A stretch of DNA of 64,000 bases from JAVVSR01 sp036654095 (GTDB lineage Bacteria > Bacillota > Clostridia > Christensenellales > CAG-917), in assembly GCA_036654095.1 (NCBI GenBank), contig JAVVSR010000006.1:27206-91205 (forward strand). Reading direction: 5' to 3'. Made by a program: the position numbers and the translations under genes. The stretch's first letter is position 1. Every line of letters begins with the position of its first letter. Below the pieces are notes generated by a model. That model made no database searches. It worked only from the letters and a program-made list of their open reading frames with translations, and was not told the origin of the DNA. Of this stretch, positions 42,940-52,936 are shown in pieces.

Positions 42940-44325
42940 TTAATCGATTGCGCTAGCTTTCGTCAATTCAAATTGTATGTTCTTATTTAGATAGCGCGAT
43001 AAATAAATATCTTGTATTACTATATATGGCAAGAAGATAAATACATTTGCCACAACAACGACTATCCACGAATTAAATATCTTTACTCCCACAATAATAA
43101 TTAAAATTCTTATAATAAATCCTATTGTGTAGCTAACTGCTTGCAATTTCATTTTTCCAAGCCCACACACTATTGTCGACAATGCGGTTTGATATATAAA
43201 AACAGCCCCGAAAACTGCAAATATGCTCGCATAAATATAATTAACTTCTATTGCATTTCCCTTAAGCCATATTTTCATAACAAATGGTAACATTGGTACT
43301 ATAATAAACTCTGCAAAAATTGCTATTACCGATAATAATCTTATAACTTTCAAAGATTTTTTAATCCATATAAAATCGTTTTGCGTTAATGCCTTCGTAA
43401 CTGCCGACCAAACGGGCGTTAGCGCTAAACTAAACAATGTTCCGGCAAGGCTAAATAATTTATTATATATTTGATAGTCTACAACTAAATTAGGTGATAG
43501 TAATTTAGAAATGAAAATTTCATTTGTATTCATTATTAACATATATAAAATTTGGCAGTACAAAAACACTCCGCCAATTTTCAATATTCCCTTTGCTACA
43601 TTTTTATCAAAAAATTTGACATTTGGAACAGCAAATCGCAATGGTTTGATAAAAATCCACAGCGTCGCGCCAATAGTAAATATATTACTTATTATAGCAT
43701 TTGCAATCGCAAGCGCTATCAAATTGTACTCATTATTGTTTGTATTTGGAAAGACTACAACAAATATAAGCATAAATCCACTAGACAACAGCCCCAAAAC
43801 GTTGTTTACTGAAGATTTTTGTAATGCATATAATATTGAATTAGTTGTTTTTAAAAAGAATTGAGCCATTAAGCCTACAAGTGAAATGGCCATTGTTAGC
43901 ACCATTGTCTTTGTTGTTACCATTTCAATTTGAATGTTAAAAAACGAATTCCAATTTATAAATGGAATTATAATTAAACAAACAGCTGAGATTATTAATG
44001 TTAAAATTCCTATTGAACCATAAGCTGATGATATTGACTTTTTTACACCTTCGTGGTCTTCTCTTTCCAAAAATCCCACAAGGCTATTACGCAATCCGTT
44101 GCCAATCCCTAAATCGAAATTCATTACCCACGTCAATACCGCAAGCATAGTGTACCATAATCCAAGAACCACTTGATTGTTAAAATATTTTATGTACGCA
44201 GGAGTCGCCACTAATGAAATCAACAAAGCTAGCCCTTTTACTAAAAAAGCCATTCCCGTATTTTTAATAACTATTTTATCTTTTTCATTAAGATTTTTAA
44301 TTTTGTCTTTTAAATTTAGTTTCAT
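42940..44325 (-). CDS. wzx: Wzx-type polysaccharide flippase
   Basis: A 461-residue protein with about 12-14 membrane helices, of the MOP exporter superfamily. LALLISLVATPAYIKYFNNQVVLGLW near 32-57 and NFDLGIGNGLRNSL near 70 are typical of O-antigen and capsule repeat-unit flippases. It would move undecaprenyl-linked repeat units across the membrane for polymerisation by the Wzy-like protein encoded two genes upstream. No clear ribosome binding site; the 62-base gap to the preceding gene is AT-rich. Confidence 0.85.
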   Translation of the reverse strand: MKLNLKDKIKNLNEKDKIVIKNTGMAFLVKGLALLISLVATPAYIKYFNNQVVLGLWYTMLAVLTWVMNFDLGIGNGLRNSLVGFLEREDHEGVKKSISSAYGSIGILTLIISAVCLIIIPFINWNSFFNIQIEMVTTKTMVLTMAISLVGLMAQFFLKTTNSILYALQKSSVNNVLGLLSSGFMLIFVVVFPNTNNNEYNLIALAIANAIISNIFTIGATLWIFIKPLRFAVPNVKFFDKNVAKGILKIGGVFLYCQILYMLIMNTNEIFISKLLSPNLVVDYQIYNKLFSLAGTLFSLALTPVWSAVTKALTQNDFIWIKKSLKVIRLLSVIAIFAEFIIVPMLPFVMKIWLKGNAIEVNYIYASIFAVFGAVFIYQTALSTIVCGLGKMKLQAVSYTIGFIIRILIIIVGVKIFNSWIVVVVANVFIFLPYIVIQDIYLSRYLNKNIQFELTKASAID

Positions 44326-44387
44326 TTATCGGTTTTTCCACTTTTTAAGATATTTGCAATATCCTTTTTTGCTTTTTTATCTAAAAA

Positions 44388-45563
44388 TTAATTAAGGTTT
44401 TTATTTTTTAAAACAAGATTATTTCCGTATTCACAAGTGACATAAGTTGATACAATTTTTTCAGCATCTGCAATATTTTTTATGTTAGTAAAACTTAATC
44501 TATCATTTTTACGTGTTATAAAGATTTTTTTAATTTTACCTAGAAACCTTGACCACGCTTCATCTATTTGCGCCATCTTAACTTTAAGCAAAGAAATATT
44601 TTGTTTTTCACAATAATTTAATATTTCTTTTCTTAAACTGGGATTATTTTTCAATGTATACATAATAAGTTTTATCATACTAAATTTATTATACAAATCG
44701 TCTTCCCCGCAGGATTTCAAGGCTTTAACAACCGTTTCGGCCCAAATTGTTTCCACGCTATAAGCGTATATAATTTTGGAATCCCATATATAGTTGTCGT
44801 GACCTTTAAAGTGTGGCGCATTTGCCAATTTTCCCGTATGTTTTCCTGTAGCTGATGCCGCTGACCCAGATTTCGGACAAATCCCAGATATAGTAATTGG
44901 GAAATTTCCGCGCACAACTTCCTTACAAACAAGCGAAAGCGTCACTGCGTTGTAAATATCTGGCGACAAGCCATCAAAATAAAATCCCGTAATTTTTTTA
45001 ACCTCAGTAAAGCACTTTCGACTAACAATACCGTGATAACTTCTTGCTATCGACATTGATTGATAGCCTTGTCCTCCGTTTTTTATAAGTTCTTTTAAAC
45101 CTACGCGTGTGTCTACTTTTTTACAACCTTTTCTTACATAGTAAAGGGTCATTCTTCCATCTTTTTCTCCTAGTATTTCTTCTTTACTTGGCCAAAAATA
45201 TACAGCTCCTAAAGATGGAACAAAACACTCAATATTATTTCTTTTAACAAAATCGGCCACATCAAATATAACCGGTAAAACGGTATCATCATCGCCAATA
45301 TAACAAACGTAATCTCCGCAACTTTGTTCAAATGCCTCACTAAAGTTATCAACAAATGACAATGTGCCATTGTGATAATGATATACTATTCGTTCATCGC
45401 ACAATGGCTCGATTAAGTGTCTTAATGATTCGTCATCGCTATTATCCTGAATCACAATTTCAAAATCAGCACGCGAGCTAAGCGAGCATATATGCTTAAC
45501 TACCAAAATACAATATTCTTGTCTGTTTTTTGTTGGTATTATTATTGATAACAATTTTTTCAT
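44388..45563 (-). CDS. Family 2 glycosyltransferase
   Basis: A 391-residue protein with a GT-A domain: LSIIIPTKNRQEY at 5-17, VIQDNSDDES near 40, and YIGDDDTVLP near 97, the DxD-type metal site. The C-terminal half (residues 230-391) lacks recognised motifs and ends in a basic helix. It adds one sugar of the repeat unit on the cytoplasmic side; donor and linkage cannot be told. GGAG lies eight bases before the ATG. A 178-bp gap separates it from the wzy-like gene; it shows no terminator. Confidence 0.85.
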   Translation of the reverse strand: MKKLLSIIIPTKNRQEYCILVVKHICSLSSRADFEIVIQDNSDDESLRHLIEPLCDERIVYHYHNGTLSFVDNFSEAFEQSCGDYVCYIGDDDTVLPVIFDVADFVKRNNIECFVPSLGAVYFWPSKEEILGEKDGRMTLYYVRKGCKKVDTRVGLKELIKNGGQGYQSMSIARSYHGIVSRKCFTEVKKITGFYFDGLSPDIYNAVTLSLVCKEVVRGNFPITISGICPKSGSAASATGKHTGKLANAPHFKGHDNYIWDSKIIYAYSVETIWAETVVKALKSCGEDDLYNKFSMIKLIMYTLKNNPSLRKEILNYCEKQNISLLKVKMAQIDEAWSRFLGKIKKIFITRKNDRLSFTNIKNIADAEKIVSTYVTCEYGNNLVLKNKNLN

Positions 45564-45741
45564 TAATTAAACTCCAAAATACTGTATCTGCGACATTTAA
45601 TTTTTTTTAAAATTTAAAACCTGCCTATCACATACAGCTGATACTGTTTATATTTTTTCAAGTCACGTACTACCTTTATTTTATCGACAAATTATTATTT
45701 TACTTTTATCGCTAATTTCTTTTAAAGGACTTTAATAAAAT

Positions 45742-47001
45742 TTAATTGGTATTGTTTGTTGCCAATTCTAGTTTATTTACTTCAAGCATATTGCTTTCGT
45801 GCCGACAAAAAGCTTTTTTAGATTGTAAAATTCCTGCTATCATCCAAAATATTAAGTCGCTATTATAGTTAAAATAACATACCTCAATCATAGAATACAA
45901 AAATAGCGATATAAGAAAAATATATAATGGTTGAATTTCATATTTATAAATTTTAAACATTTTTTTTGATGTTTTTCTAAAAACAAAATACAAAGCCAAA
46001 GTATATACTATAAAACCTACAATACCACATTTTGCTAACAAATCAATAAACAAATTGTGCGCTCCCGACGGAGCATCTGCGCTATAAAATAATCCTGTGC
46101 CGAAAATTGGACTTTGCTTTACTGTTTTAAGTTGTGCGATATAAATGCTTAACCTTCCCGATGTTAATCCGTCAAGAGTAAATTCCTTATCTGCAATATA
46201 ACCCAATAAAAAGCGCTTAACTGATGGCTCAAAAAGAAAAACTCCTATTCCGATGATAATTATTGTACACAACACAAGGCAATATAGTACTTTGTTTTTT
46301 TGCCTCATTATACGGGTTATTAATTCAATTAAAGTCATAACTGCTAAAATAAGAATACCGCCACGCGAATGGCAAAGCACGATACCAACTATTAGCAAAA
46401 AAACAATTAACAATTTCCATAATGACTTTATATTTGCGCGCATTACCATAAACACTATCGGAACTAAAATTGTGCAAATCATATTTGATGAAGAATATGG
46501 TATTCGCATATAATTTTTGAATACAACATCTGAAAATGGAATATCTATTAATAATGCCGTCCAAATTACTTGAATTGATATAACTATTCCAAAAATAACA
46601 AAATATTTTACAACACTTTTTGTTTCTATATTACTATTATAAAAAATAAAATAGATTATCAAACTCATTAATGTATTTAAGTAATGGCCCCAGAAATCTG
46701 TTGCATCAAAATTAGGCCTAATAATAGGTAATAAGTTTAAAACACATTGAAACAATAACAGTATACAAACAATATCAAATTCAATTTTATCATTTCTTTT
46801 GATTTTTATTAATAAGAAAAACAGGCATAGCAACACGGTTAATGCAAGATGTAAAAATGTTGGATTTGCATTAATATAAGGAATTAGAATTTTTGCGCTT
46901 TCATTACTTCCTTCCAATGCGAATACCGAGAATATAAATAATGTCAACGCTAAAAATACTTCATATATATTTATTTTTTTTTGTAATATTGTTTTATTCA
47001 C
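45742..47001 (-). CDS. wzy: O-antigen polymerase/ligase-like protein (Wzy)
   Basis: A 419-residue protein with about eleven membrane helices and the characteristic LLIVGIVLCHSRGGILIL segment near 205, then a large outer loop with SGRLSIYIAQLKTVKQSPIFGTGLF, the hallmark of the O-antigen ligase/polymerase family. It should polymerise the repeat units after flipping. The GTG start overlaps the stop of the preceding glycosyltransferase by four bases (GTGA), so translation is coupled. Confidence 0.85.
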   Translation of the reverse strand: MNKTILQKKINIYEVFLALTLFIFSVFALEGSNESAKILIPYINANPTFLHLALTVLLCLFFLLIKIKRNDKIEFDIVCILLLFQCVLNLLPIIRPNFDATDFWGHYLNTLMSLIIYFIFYNSNIETKSVVKYFVIFGIVISIQVIWTALLIDIPFSDVVFKNYMRIPYSSSNMICTILVPIVFMVMRANIKSLWKLLIVFLLIVGIVLCHSRGGILILAVMTLIELITRIMRQKNKVLYCLVLCTIIIIGIGVFLFEPSVKRFLLGYIADKEFTLDGLTSGRLSIYIAQLKTVKQSPIFGTGLFYSADAPSGAHNLFIDLLAKCGIVGFIVYTLALYFVFRKTSKKMFKIYKYEIQPLYIFLISLFLYSMIEVCYFNYNSDLIFWMIAGILQSKKAFCRHESNMLEVNKLELATNNTN

Positions 47002-48203
47002 TTATCACTCTCGTACAACTTTAAATATTTATTCGCCATTTGCTTGCTGTCAAATTTATTTTGGCCTTGATTACATATTTCAATTCTATCTAAATCCATT
47101 GCCAACCATTTATAAATAGTATCTTGTAACATTTCAACATTCGGGAAATCTACAAATTCGCTAAATTCTTTTATTGCGATAGTTTCGGGCGCACCCGCCT
47201 TAAACCCTACAATAGGCGTCCCGCAACACAAGCTTTCGGCAACAATCATACTAAATGTTTCTTTTTCACTTGTTAAAACCGTCAAATCCGAACTACTATA
47301 ACATTGCGCAAGTATTTTCTGATTATTTATTTTGCCGAGAAACTCAATATTGTCGGGATAACTTATTGACGAATCATAATTGCCCGCTACAACAAAATTA
47401 GTTGTCGGCATTTTCTTCGCTATCTCGACAAGATATCGACCACCCTTTATTTCACTTTCAAAACTGGGCGTTACGTGAAATACAACTGGGCGACGCGAAA
47501 ATGTTTTTTTAATTTTATCGTCAACCTCGCTTTCATTATACATTCTAAAAACCTGCGTATTAATTCCGTTATGAACAACAACATGTCTTTTATCCGCAAG
47601 AATTGGCGAGCGCTCGGCTCTAGATGACAACCAACCAGAAACCGAAGCTATTGTCAAATTATTAAAGCCGTCAAAAGATTTTTTCATTCGCTTCCAAGCG
47701 CGTGCGCTGTCATCTCTGCCAAAGGAAAATGTACCATTATTTCGGCTTTTGTTAGGACAATGTCCACAACCTGTTTCCCATTTTTTGCACTCAAATGAGT
47801 GCCCGCATCCGCCTGTGTGCATAATTTCTGCGTGCAGTGTTAAAATCGTTTTAATTCCATTTATTTTCAAATAATGTAACAGTTTGTATACATTAATAAA
47901 GTATCCATTTAAACAATGTAAATGCACAACATCGGGATTTATTTTTTTAATAATTGCAACAGCGCGCATCGTCGGAATCCACGCTCTGCCAAAATGCGAC
48001 CCAAAAACTTTGCTCGTTATATTACGTATTTTAGAAAAACTCTCACTTGAAACTTTAAATACGTTTTCCTCAGCTGCTTTTTCCCCACGGCCATAAATCA
48101 CATATGATTCAACTCCATTTTCTTTAAGATATGAGCTAATATCATCTACAATTTTGCCCGTGCTACCGTTTTTATAAACCACATTTATTTGTAAAATTTT
48201 CAT
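46998..48203 (-). CDS. Family 4 glycosyltransferase (WcaC-like)
   Basis: A 401-residue GT-B protein: MKILQINVVYKNGSTGKIV at the N-terminus, the TLHAEIMHTGGCGHSFECKKWETGCGHCP cysteine-rich loop seen in WcaC-type enzymes (quoted in part: CGHSFECKKW and GCGHCP), and the donor-site motif ESLCCGTPIVGFKAGAPE near 330 with the retaining ExxxxxxxE pair. It adds a repeat-unit sugar. AAGG precedes the ATG, and four-base overlaps join it to both neighbours. Confidence 0.85.
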   Translation of the reverse strand: MKILQINVVYKNGSTGKIVDDISSYLKENGVESYVIYGRGEKAAEENVFKVSSESFSKIRNITSKVFGSHFGRAWIPTMRAVAIIKKINPDVVHLHCLNGYFINVYKLLHYLKINGIKTILTLHAEIMHTGGCGHSFECKKWETGCGHCPNKSRNNGTFSFGRDDSARAWKRMKKSFDGFNNLTIASVSGWLSSRAERSPILADKRHVVVHNGINTQVFRMYNESEVDDKIKKTFSRRPVVFHVTPSFESEIKGGRYLVEIAKKMPTTNFVVAGNYDSSISYPDNIEFLGKINNQKILAQCYSSSDLTVLTSEKETFSMIVAESLCCGTPIVGFKAGAPETIAIKEFSEFVDFPNVEMLQDTIYKWLAMDLDRIEICNQGQNKFDSKQMANKYLKLYESDK

Positions 48204-49471
48204 TTGCTTACCTTTTCAACAATACTAACTATTTTTCCCCAATTAATTTCACTATTATGATTACTGCTTGCAACCTGCAAACCCCTGCTTGCAAATTCAC
48301 TCATTATTTTTCGGTTACTTACAATATTTTTCAGATTTTCTTCTAATTCCTCACTGTTAGTTGCGACAATGGCGCATTTATTGTCTATCAGATATTTTAT
48401 TGACGCAACCGAAGCTGGACCATACGCAAATAAGCACCTATTACTACATAAACTATCTGCAATTTTTGTCGAAAAGGAATACTTTACTTCATTAATCGAA
48501 GATTCGGAAAAATCTTCAACATGCACCAAAATATCGCTATTTCCCATTATTTCAAGCACTTGACAATAATCAACTGCTCCCTTATAGTTTAATCCATTTA
48601 CGCCAATGATGTTTTCAAGTATCCAAGCTCGTTTTTCACCAGTATATACATTTAAATCTATTTGCAATTTTTCTTTTTGTATAATAGAAGCTATTTCTTT
48701 TAAAGATTTATATCGCTGTATGCTTATATTTCCAAGAAAAGACATAGTAATTCGCTCATTTGACAATTTATCAGCAAATGGTTTCATACTTGAAGAGGTA
48801 TATATGCAATGCCCCGCCTTCTTAAACGCAATGCTATAATCTTTTTCCATCATTTCATCAAGACAAATATATTCAGACAACCTTATTGTTTTTCGCATAA
48901 TGTATTTAAAATAACTGTTATTAATTCCGCCTAAAATTCCGTTTTTTAATGCATTATTCAAATAATAATCGTCACCCCAAAAGGTAATCATTGGTTTTTT
49001 TAGGTATCTACTTATCTTCAATGCAAGTTTGTGGCTGAATACATAGCATCCACCCATAAAAAATATTATATCAGGATTGAATTCATTAAGCCACTTCTTT
49101 AAATCTTTGGTAAACCAGGTATTAAATCCCCATGCTAAATTGCGCATAAAAACCATATGCGATTTACGTTTAGACCCTTCGCCATAGCGCACTTCTTCTT
49201 CCTTAGTTGCACCCGCTTCATTTAACTGAACTCGTTTTCCGGGCTTTTTAAACTTAATAAGCGAATCTCTAATATCGAAATCAGTTACACTGTAATAATT
49301 TGTACAAATATTAGAATTAGGTGTATCCTTATGCAAAAATAATTGCGCCAGATTTTCCGACTCGCAACTGCAAAACATCTCCATAATTGTCCTACCGCAA
49401 TTTGATGAAGCATTCATAGCGTTGTGACTTATTATTAATATTTTCTTGTTAATTTCTAACTTTTGGGTCAT
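48200..49471 (-). CDS. GT-B glycosyltransferase, family uncertain
   Basis: A 423-residue protein with a GT-B layout: N-terminal ILIISHNAMNASSNCGRTI, a FNPDIIFFMGGCYVFSHKLAL stretch before the linker, and a C-terminal half with ADSLCSNRCLFAYGPASVASIKYL in the nucleotide-sugar position. Motifs are weaker than in the GT4 neighbours, so the family number is left open. GAGGT lies upstream of the ATG. An 81-base gap divides it from the pentitol module. Confidence 0.7.
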   Translation of the reverse strand: MTQKLEINKKILIISHNAMNASSNCGRTIMEMFCSCESENLAQLFLHKDTPNSNICTNYYSVTDFDIRDSLIKFKKPGKRVQLNEAGATKEEEVRYGEGSKRKSHMVFMRNLAWGFNTWFTKDLKKWLNEFNPDIIFFMGGCYVFSHKLALKISRYLKKPMITFWGDDYYLNNALKNGILGGINNSYFKYIMRKTIRLSEYICLDEMMEKDYSIAFKKAGHCIYTSSSMKPFADKLSNERITMSFLGNISIQRYKSLKEIASIIQKEKLQIDLNVYTGEKRAWILENIIGVNGLNYKGAVDYCQVLEIMGNSDILVHVEDFSESSINEVKYSFSTKIADSLCSNRCLFAYGPASVASIKYLIDNKCAIVATNSEELEENLKNIVSNRKIMSEFASRGLQVASSNHNSEINWGKIVSIVEKVSK

Positions 49472-49552
49472 TTTAACCTCATATACTATTGGAAGTAGTT
49501 GGCATATCGATATAAATAAATATTACTACATTTATCTTTTATAAAATGTGCT

Positions 49553-50230
49553 TTATCTTATAGCATTTCTAAGTTCACTCATACCGTCATCTATTGAGTT
49601 TTGAGGATTAAATACCGCTGATGTACCAGCTACAAATATATCCCCTCCTGCCTCTCTCATTAATTTTGCATTAGCTACGCTTACATTTCCATCTACTTCT
49701 ATTTTAATTCTATAATATCCGTTATCATCTAAAAACTTTCGCACTTTTGCAATTTTTTCTATCATCCCATTTTCCATTTTCCTTCCTGCGAAACCTGGTT
49801 TTATCATCATTAACACTATCACATCTGTACAATTTAAATAATTTATAGCCTCAGAAATTTCTGTTTTCGGATTAAGAGCAATTCCAAACAAACCTTTTTT
49901 GCAATGAACTAAGCGAGCTATATTATCAATATCCTCGCATGCTTCAAGATGCACAGAAAATATTTCATTTGGTTTTAGATCTATTCTACCAATAAAATTT
50001 TCAGCATGTTCAACTAACATATGAATATCCCGTTTAGTTATGTATCTATTACCTATTTCTGCGCATAGATCAATGCCTAATGTAATATTACTTACAAAAT
50101 GTCCATCCATAATATCAATATGGAAATAATCGGTATGACATGTTTCTAGTTCATTTAACACAATCCCTAAATTGAACAAATCTGAACACATAATAGATGC
50201 GGTAATTTCTCCGTATTTTTTATTCTTCAT
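49553..50230 (-). CDS. Ribulose-phosphate 3-epimerase-like protein in the polysaccharide locus
   Basis: A 225-residue TIM-barrel protein with the epimerase metal and catalytic residues kept: FHIDIMDGHFV near 36-46, DIHMLVEHAENFI near 68, MMIKPGFAG near 142 and KIEVDGNVS near 175. The housekeeping enzyme interconverts ribulose-5-phosphate and xylulose-5-phosphate. Its position beside a TarI/TarJ-like pair suggests it supplies or diverts the pentulose phosphate for a nucleotide-linked pentitol. It diverges from typical Rpe (SIMCSDLFNLG for SILSADF..LG), which supports a specialised copy. Starts inside the preceding gene, 11-base overlap. Confidence 0.82.
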   Translation of the reverse strand: MKNKKYGEITASIMCSDLFNLGIVLNELETCHTDYFHIDIMDGHFVSNITLGIDLCAEIGNRYITKRDIHMLVEHAENFIGRIDLKPNEIFSVHLEACEDIDNIARLVHCKKGLFGIALNPKTEISEAINYLNCTDVIVLMMIKPGFAGRKMENGMIEKIAKVRKFLDDNGYYRIKIEVDGNVSVANAKLMREAGGDIFVAGTSAVFNPQNSIDDGMSELRNAIR

Positions 50231-51254
50231 CTATTCTTACCATTACCTTAAGATATTTTTCTTTTTTATCTCGCATCATTATCATTCCTTCTTTAAGTTT
50301 ATTTAATTGATAAAAGTGTGTTATAATTTTTTCATTATGCAATTTTCCGACTTCAATTAGTCGAAGAATCTGTTGCCACTCACAATTAGCGTCATATTCA
50401 TAGGATGAATTCCAAGTACCTTTTAATTTTAGCTGATTTCGTAGTATTTTCCAATATGTATTTTGGTTCAAAACCATATCTTTATCGGGATTACCCATTA
50501 GAACAACCGTACCTTGTGGTTTTACGGTATTTAAACATTCATCAAGCACTGAACTATTGCCAACGGCCTCTATTACTTTATTGAAATTTAATAGTGAACA
50601 GTTTTCTTTTGAGCTGTTTATATAATGCTTAATGCCACATTTCTCTGCAAGTTCTCTTTTTTCGTCGTTTCTCGCAATTAACCAAACATTTTCAATATCC
50701 AACGCTTGGGCTAACATTACTAGCAAAAAAGCAATTGCTCCGCTACCAAAAACACCTATTCTATCATCTTGTTGAAAAGCACAAGCTTGCAACGCATGCA
50801 TTGCTACCGCAGAAGGTTCAAGTAACGCCGCTTGCTCAAATGTTACTTGTGGAGGCAAACAAATGGTATTCCATTTGGGTACAGCGATATATTGGGCAAA
50901 AGCTCCATTACAACGCGAACCCAAGTAATTGTACTTTTCACACATTTCGTATTTCCCAATTTTACACATTTCGCATTGCTTGCATGGAATTAAAGGGAAA
51001 ACACCCACGCGATTATTTATTAAATTTTTATCGTCCTCATCTGCTACATCTACAATTTGACCTGAAAATTCATGCCCCATTATCGTTGGAAAATGGTATG
51101 TTCCTTTAACAAAAGCTCGCGGAATGTCCGAACTACATATTCCCACAGCAACTACTTTTACAAGAACTTCGCCTTCCTTTAACCGAGGCAAGTCAACATC
51201 GCCCCATCTCAAATCGCCAACCCCAAATAAAGTTTGTGCTTTCATCTTTTGCAT
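50220..51254 (-). CDS. Zinc alcohol dehydrogenase, pentitol-phosphate dehydrogenase-like (TarJ-like)
   Basis: A 344-residue medium-chain dehydrogenase: catalytic zinc ligands in GICSSDIP and GHEFSG, structural zinc cysteines in PCKQCEMCKIGKYEMC, and the nucleotide fold IGVFGSGAIAFLLV near 170. The group includes sorbitol, galactitol-phosphate and ribitol-phosphate dehydrogenases. Its stop-start junction with a TarI-like cytidylyltransferase gene points to reduction of a pentulose-5-phosphate to the pentitol-5-phosphate. GGAG lies upstream; Met4 is an alternative start. Confidence 0.82.
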   Translation of the reverse strand: MQKMKAQTLFGVGDLRWGDVDLPRLKEGEVLVKVVAVGICSSDIPRAFVKGTYHFPTIMGHEFSGQIVDVADEDDKNLINNRVGVFPLIPCKQCEMCKIGKYEMCEKYNYLGSRCNGAFAQYIAVPKWNTICLPPQVTFEQAALLEPSAVAMHALQACAFQQDDRIGVFGSGAIAFLLVMLAQALDIENVWLIARNDEKRELAEKCGIKHYINSSKENCSLLNFNKVIEAVGNSSVLDECLNTVKPQGTVVLMGNPDKDMVLNQNTYWKILRNQLKLKGTWNSSYEYDANCEWQQILRLIEVGKLHNEKIITHFYQLNKLKEGMIMMRDKKEKYLKVMVRIDEE

Positions 51255-51946
51255 TATTTCTTCTCCAATATTTGTTTACATCTTTCTAGATCTTGATTTG
51301 TAGTTATTTTAAAATTGTTTTCATCGCCCATTACAATTTTAATTCTCATTCCATTTTTAACTGCTATTTCACTACTACCTCTTGTTAATGATATTTCTTC
51401 CTTACTTGCCGTTATATTAACATCAAAATATTTGCCAAACAAAAACGCCTCTGGCGACTGTCCTGCATAAAGATAATCTCTATTTAGTGTTTTATCTATG
51501 GTTTTGTCATCCTTAACGCAATATACTGTGTCTTTTACTGGAATAGCTGGCATTGCGCCATCCATTTCTTTTGCTCCATTTACACAATCCTCTATCATCT
51601 TATGAGTTGTGAATGGGCGAGCAGCATCTTGTATAATTACAATATCGTCATAGTGTGCGAAATTTTTTAAAAAAAGTAATCCGTTTAAAACAGATTCTTG
51701 GCGACTGCTACCTGCGTCCGCATATCCTAAAAACTTCTTAGATTTTAAACCGATACTATTATTTAGCATTTCACGCCATTCTAACGCACAAACGATAACA
51801 ATTCCATCAATTAAGCAACTCGTATCAAATTGTTCTACGCCGTATTTAATCATTGGCTTACCGCAAATTTCAATGTATTGTTTTGGAATTGCACTATCCT
51901 TAATTCGCGTGCCACTTCCACCTGATAATATCACTACATAATTCAT
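51254..51946 (-). CDS. tarI: IspD/TarI-family cytidylyltransferase
   Basis: A 230-residue protein with the CTP loop LSGGSGTRI near 8-16, PKQYIEICGKPM, IIQDAARPF near 113 and the C-terminal KIVMGDENNFKITTNQDL. IspD and TarI share this fold; IspD would sit with isoprenoid genes, whereas here the neighbours are a TarJ-like dehydrogenase and a LicD transferase, so CDP-ribitol or another CDP-pentitol is the likely product. AGAGGGA precedes the ATG; four-base overlap with licD-like gene. Confidence 0.85.
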   Translation of the reverse strand: MNYVVILSGGSGTRIKDSAIPKQYIEICGKPMIKYGVEQFDTSCLIDGIVIVCALEWREMLNNSIGLKSKKFLGYADAGSSRQESVLNGLLFLKNFAHYDDIVIIQDAARPFTTHKMIEDCVNGAKEMDGAMPAIPVKDTVYCVKDDKTIDKTLNRDYLYAGQSPEAFLFGKYFDVNITASKEEISLTRGSSEIAVKNGMRIKIVMGDENNFKITTNQDLERCKQILEKK

Positions 51947-52872
51947 AGTTTCCCTCTTTCGACAGTGACGTCGTCACCATATTGTCCAAAGTCCAAAGCA
52001 ACGGCAATATGTCTTTCTCTTTTATCAACAGGGGGTATTTCCATATAGTCGTGATAAAGATTTTTTAAGTAACCATCATAATTTTTTGGAATAAAAAATT
52101 TTCTTCCTTCAAAATCAACTTCTATTGTTTCCCTAAAAAATCCGCTTTCAAATATTTCTCTCGAATAACTAATTCCAGAAGGAAAACCCTCGCGTCCTGT
52201 ATTTCTTGTAACTCCATTTTCAAGTTTTCTTGTTATATTGCGCCACAAATAAACCCCTGTTATTCGTGCAAAAAAACCAAGCCTTCTTCTCATATTATAA
52301 TATTTTTTTAATTCTAAATTTTCTTTACTCGCTTGCATAATCGTTGATGAAGGATACTTGCTATCAAAACTAACAGAATAAAGACGGCTAGTTAAATAGT
52401 GCAATTTATTAAGAAATTTAAGCCGAATACCTGGTTTTGGTAAATTTACTATTGGAAAAACATCAATAAAAATCATGTTCTCGGATGGAAAATTCTCTTT
52501 ACTTATTTCAACATCTTTTGTATTTATGAGATATATTTTCATCATTCTTTCAGGGCCTTGACCCTCATATGGTAATTTAGACAAATATTTATTACCATAA
52601 TCTTCTTGAATAAATTTATGAAGTGCTAGCATTTCCTCATAATACATCATTATATCCATATCATCATCCCAGGGAATAAATCCTTTATGACGCACTGCTC
52701 CTAAGCAACTCCCGCCTCCAAGCATATACTGAATTTTATGCCTTCGACAAGTTGTATCAATATCTTCCATAATTTCAAGTAAAACATGGTGCAATTTTTC
52801 CAAATTCTCATCCGTTACAATATATTGTGCAAAATATTTATTGTATATTTTTGATGAAGCTTCAAATTTCAT
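51943..52872 (-). CDS. LicD-family phosphotransferase
   Basis: A 309-residue protein with the full LicD signature: YMLGGGSCLGAVRHKGFIPWDDDMD at 49-73 (in part GGSCLGAVRHKG and PWDDDMD), where the DDDxD cluster binds metal. Bacterial LicD adds phosphocholine from CDP-choline; the related human fukutin and FKRP add ribitol-phosphate from CDP-ribitol. The coupled TarI-like and TarJ-like genes favour pentitol-phosphate transfer onto the polysaccharide. It is cytoplasmic, no signal peptide. GGAG precedes the ATG. Confidence 0.88.
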   Translation of the reverse strand: MKFEASSKIYNKYFAQYIVTDENLEKLHHVLLEIMEDIDTTCRRHKIQYMLGGGSCLGAVRHKGFIPWDDDMDIMMYYEEMLALHKFIQEDYGNKYLSKLPYEGQGPERMMKIYLINTKDVEISKENFPSENMIFIDVFPIVNLPKPGIRLKFLNKLHYLTSRLYSVSFDSKYPSSTIMQASKENLELKKYYNMRRRLGFFARITGVYLWRNITRKLENGVTRNTGREGFPSGISYSREIFESGFFRETIEVDFEGRKFFIPKNYDGYLKNLYHDYMEIPPVDKRERHIAVALDFGQYGDDVTVERGKL

Positions 52873-52936
52873 TATTTCTCCTTTATCTTATACTAAGTTT
52901 TATCAATTATGCAACAGTTAAATAGTCTTAAATAAT

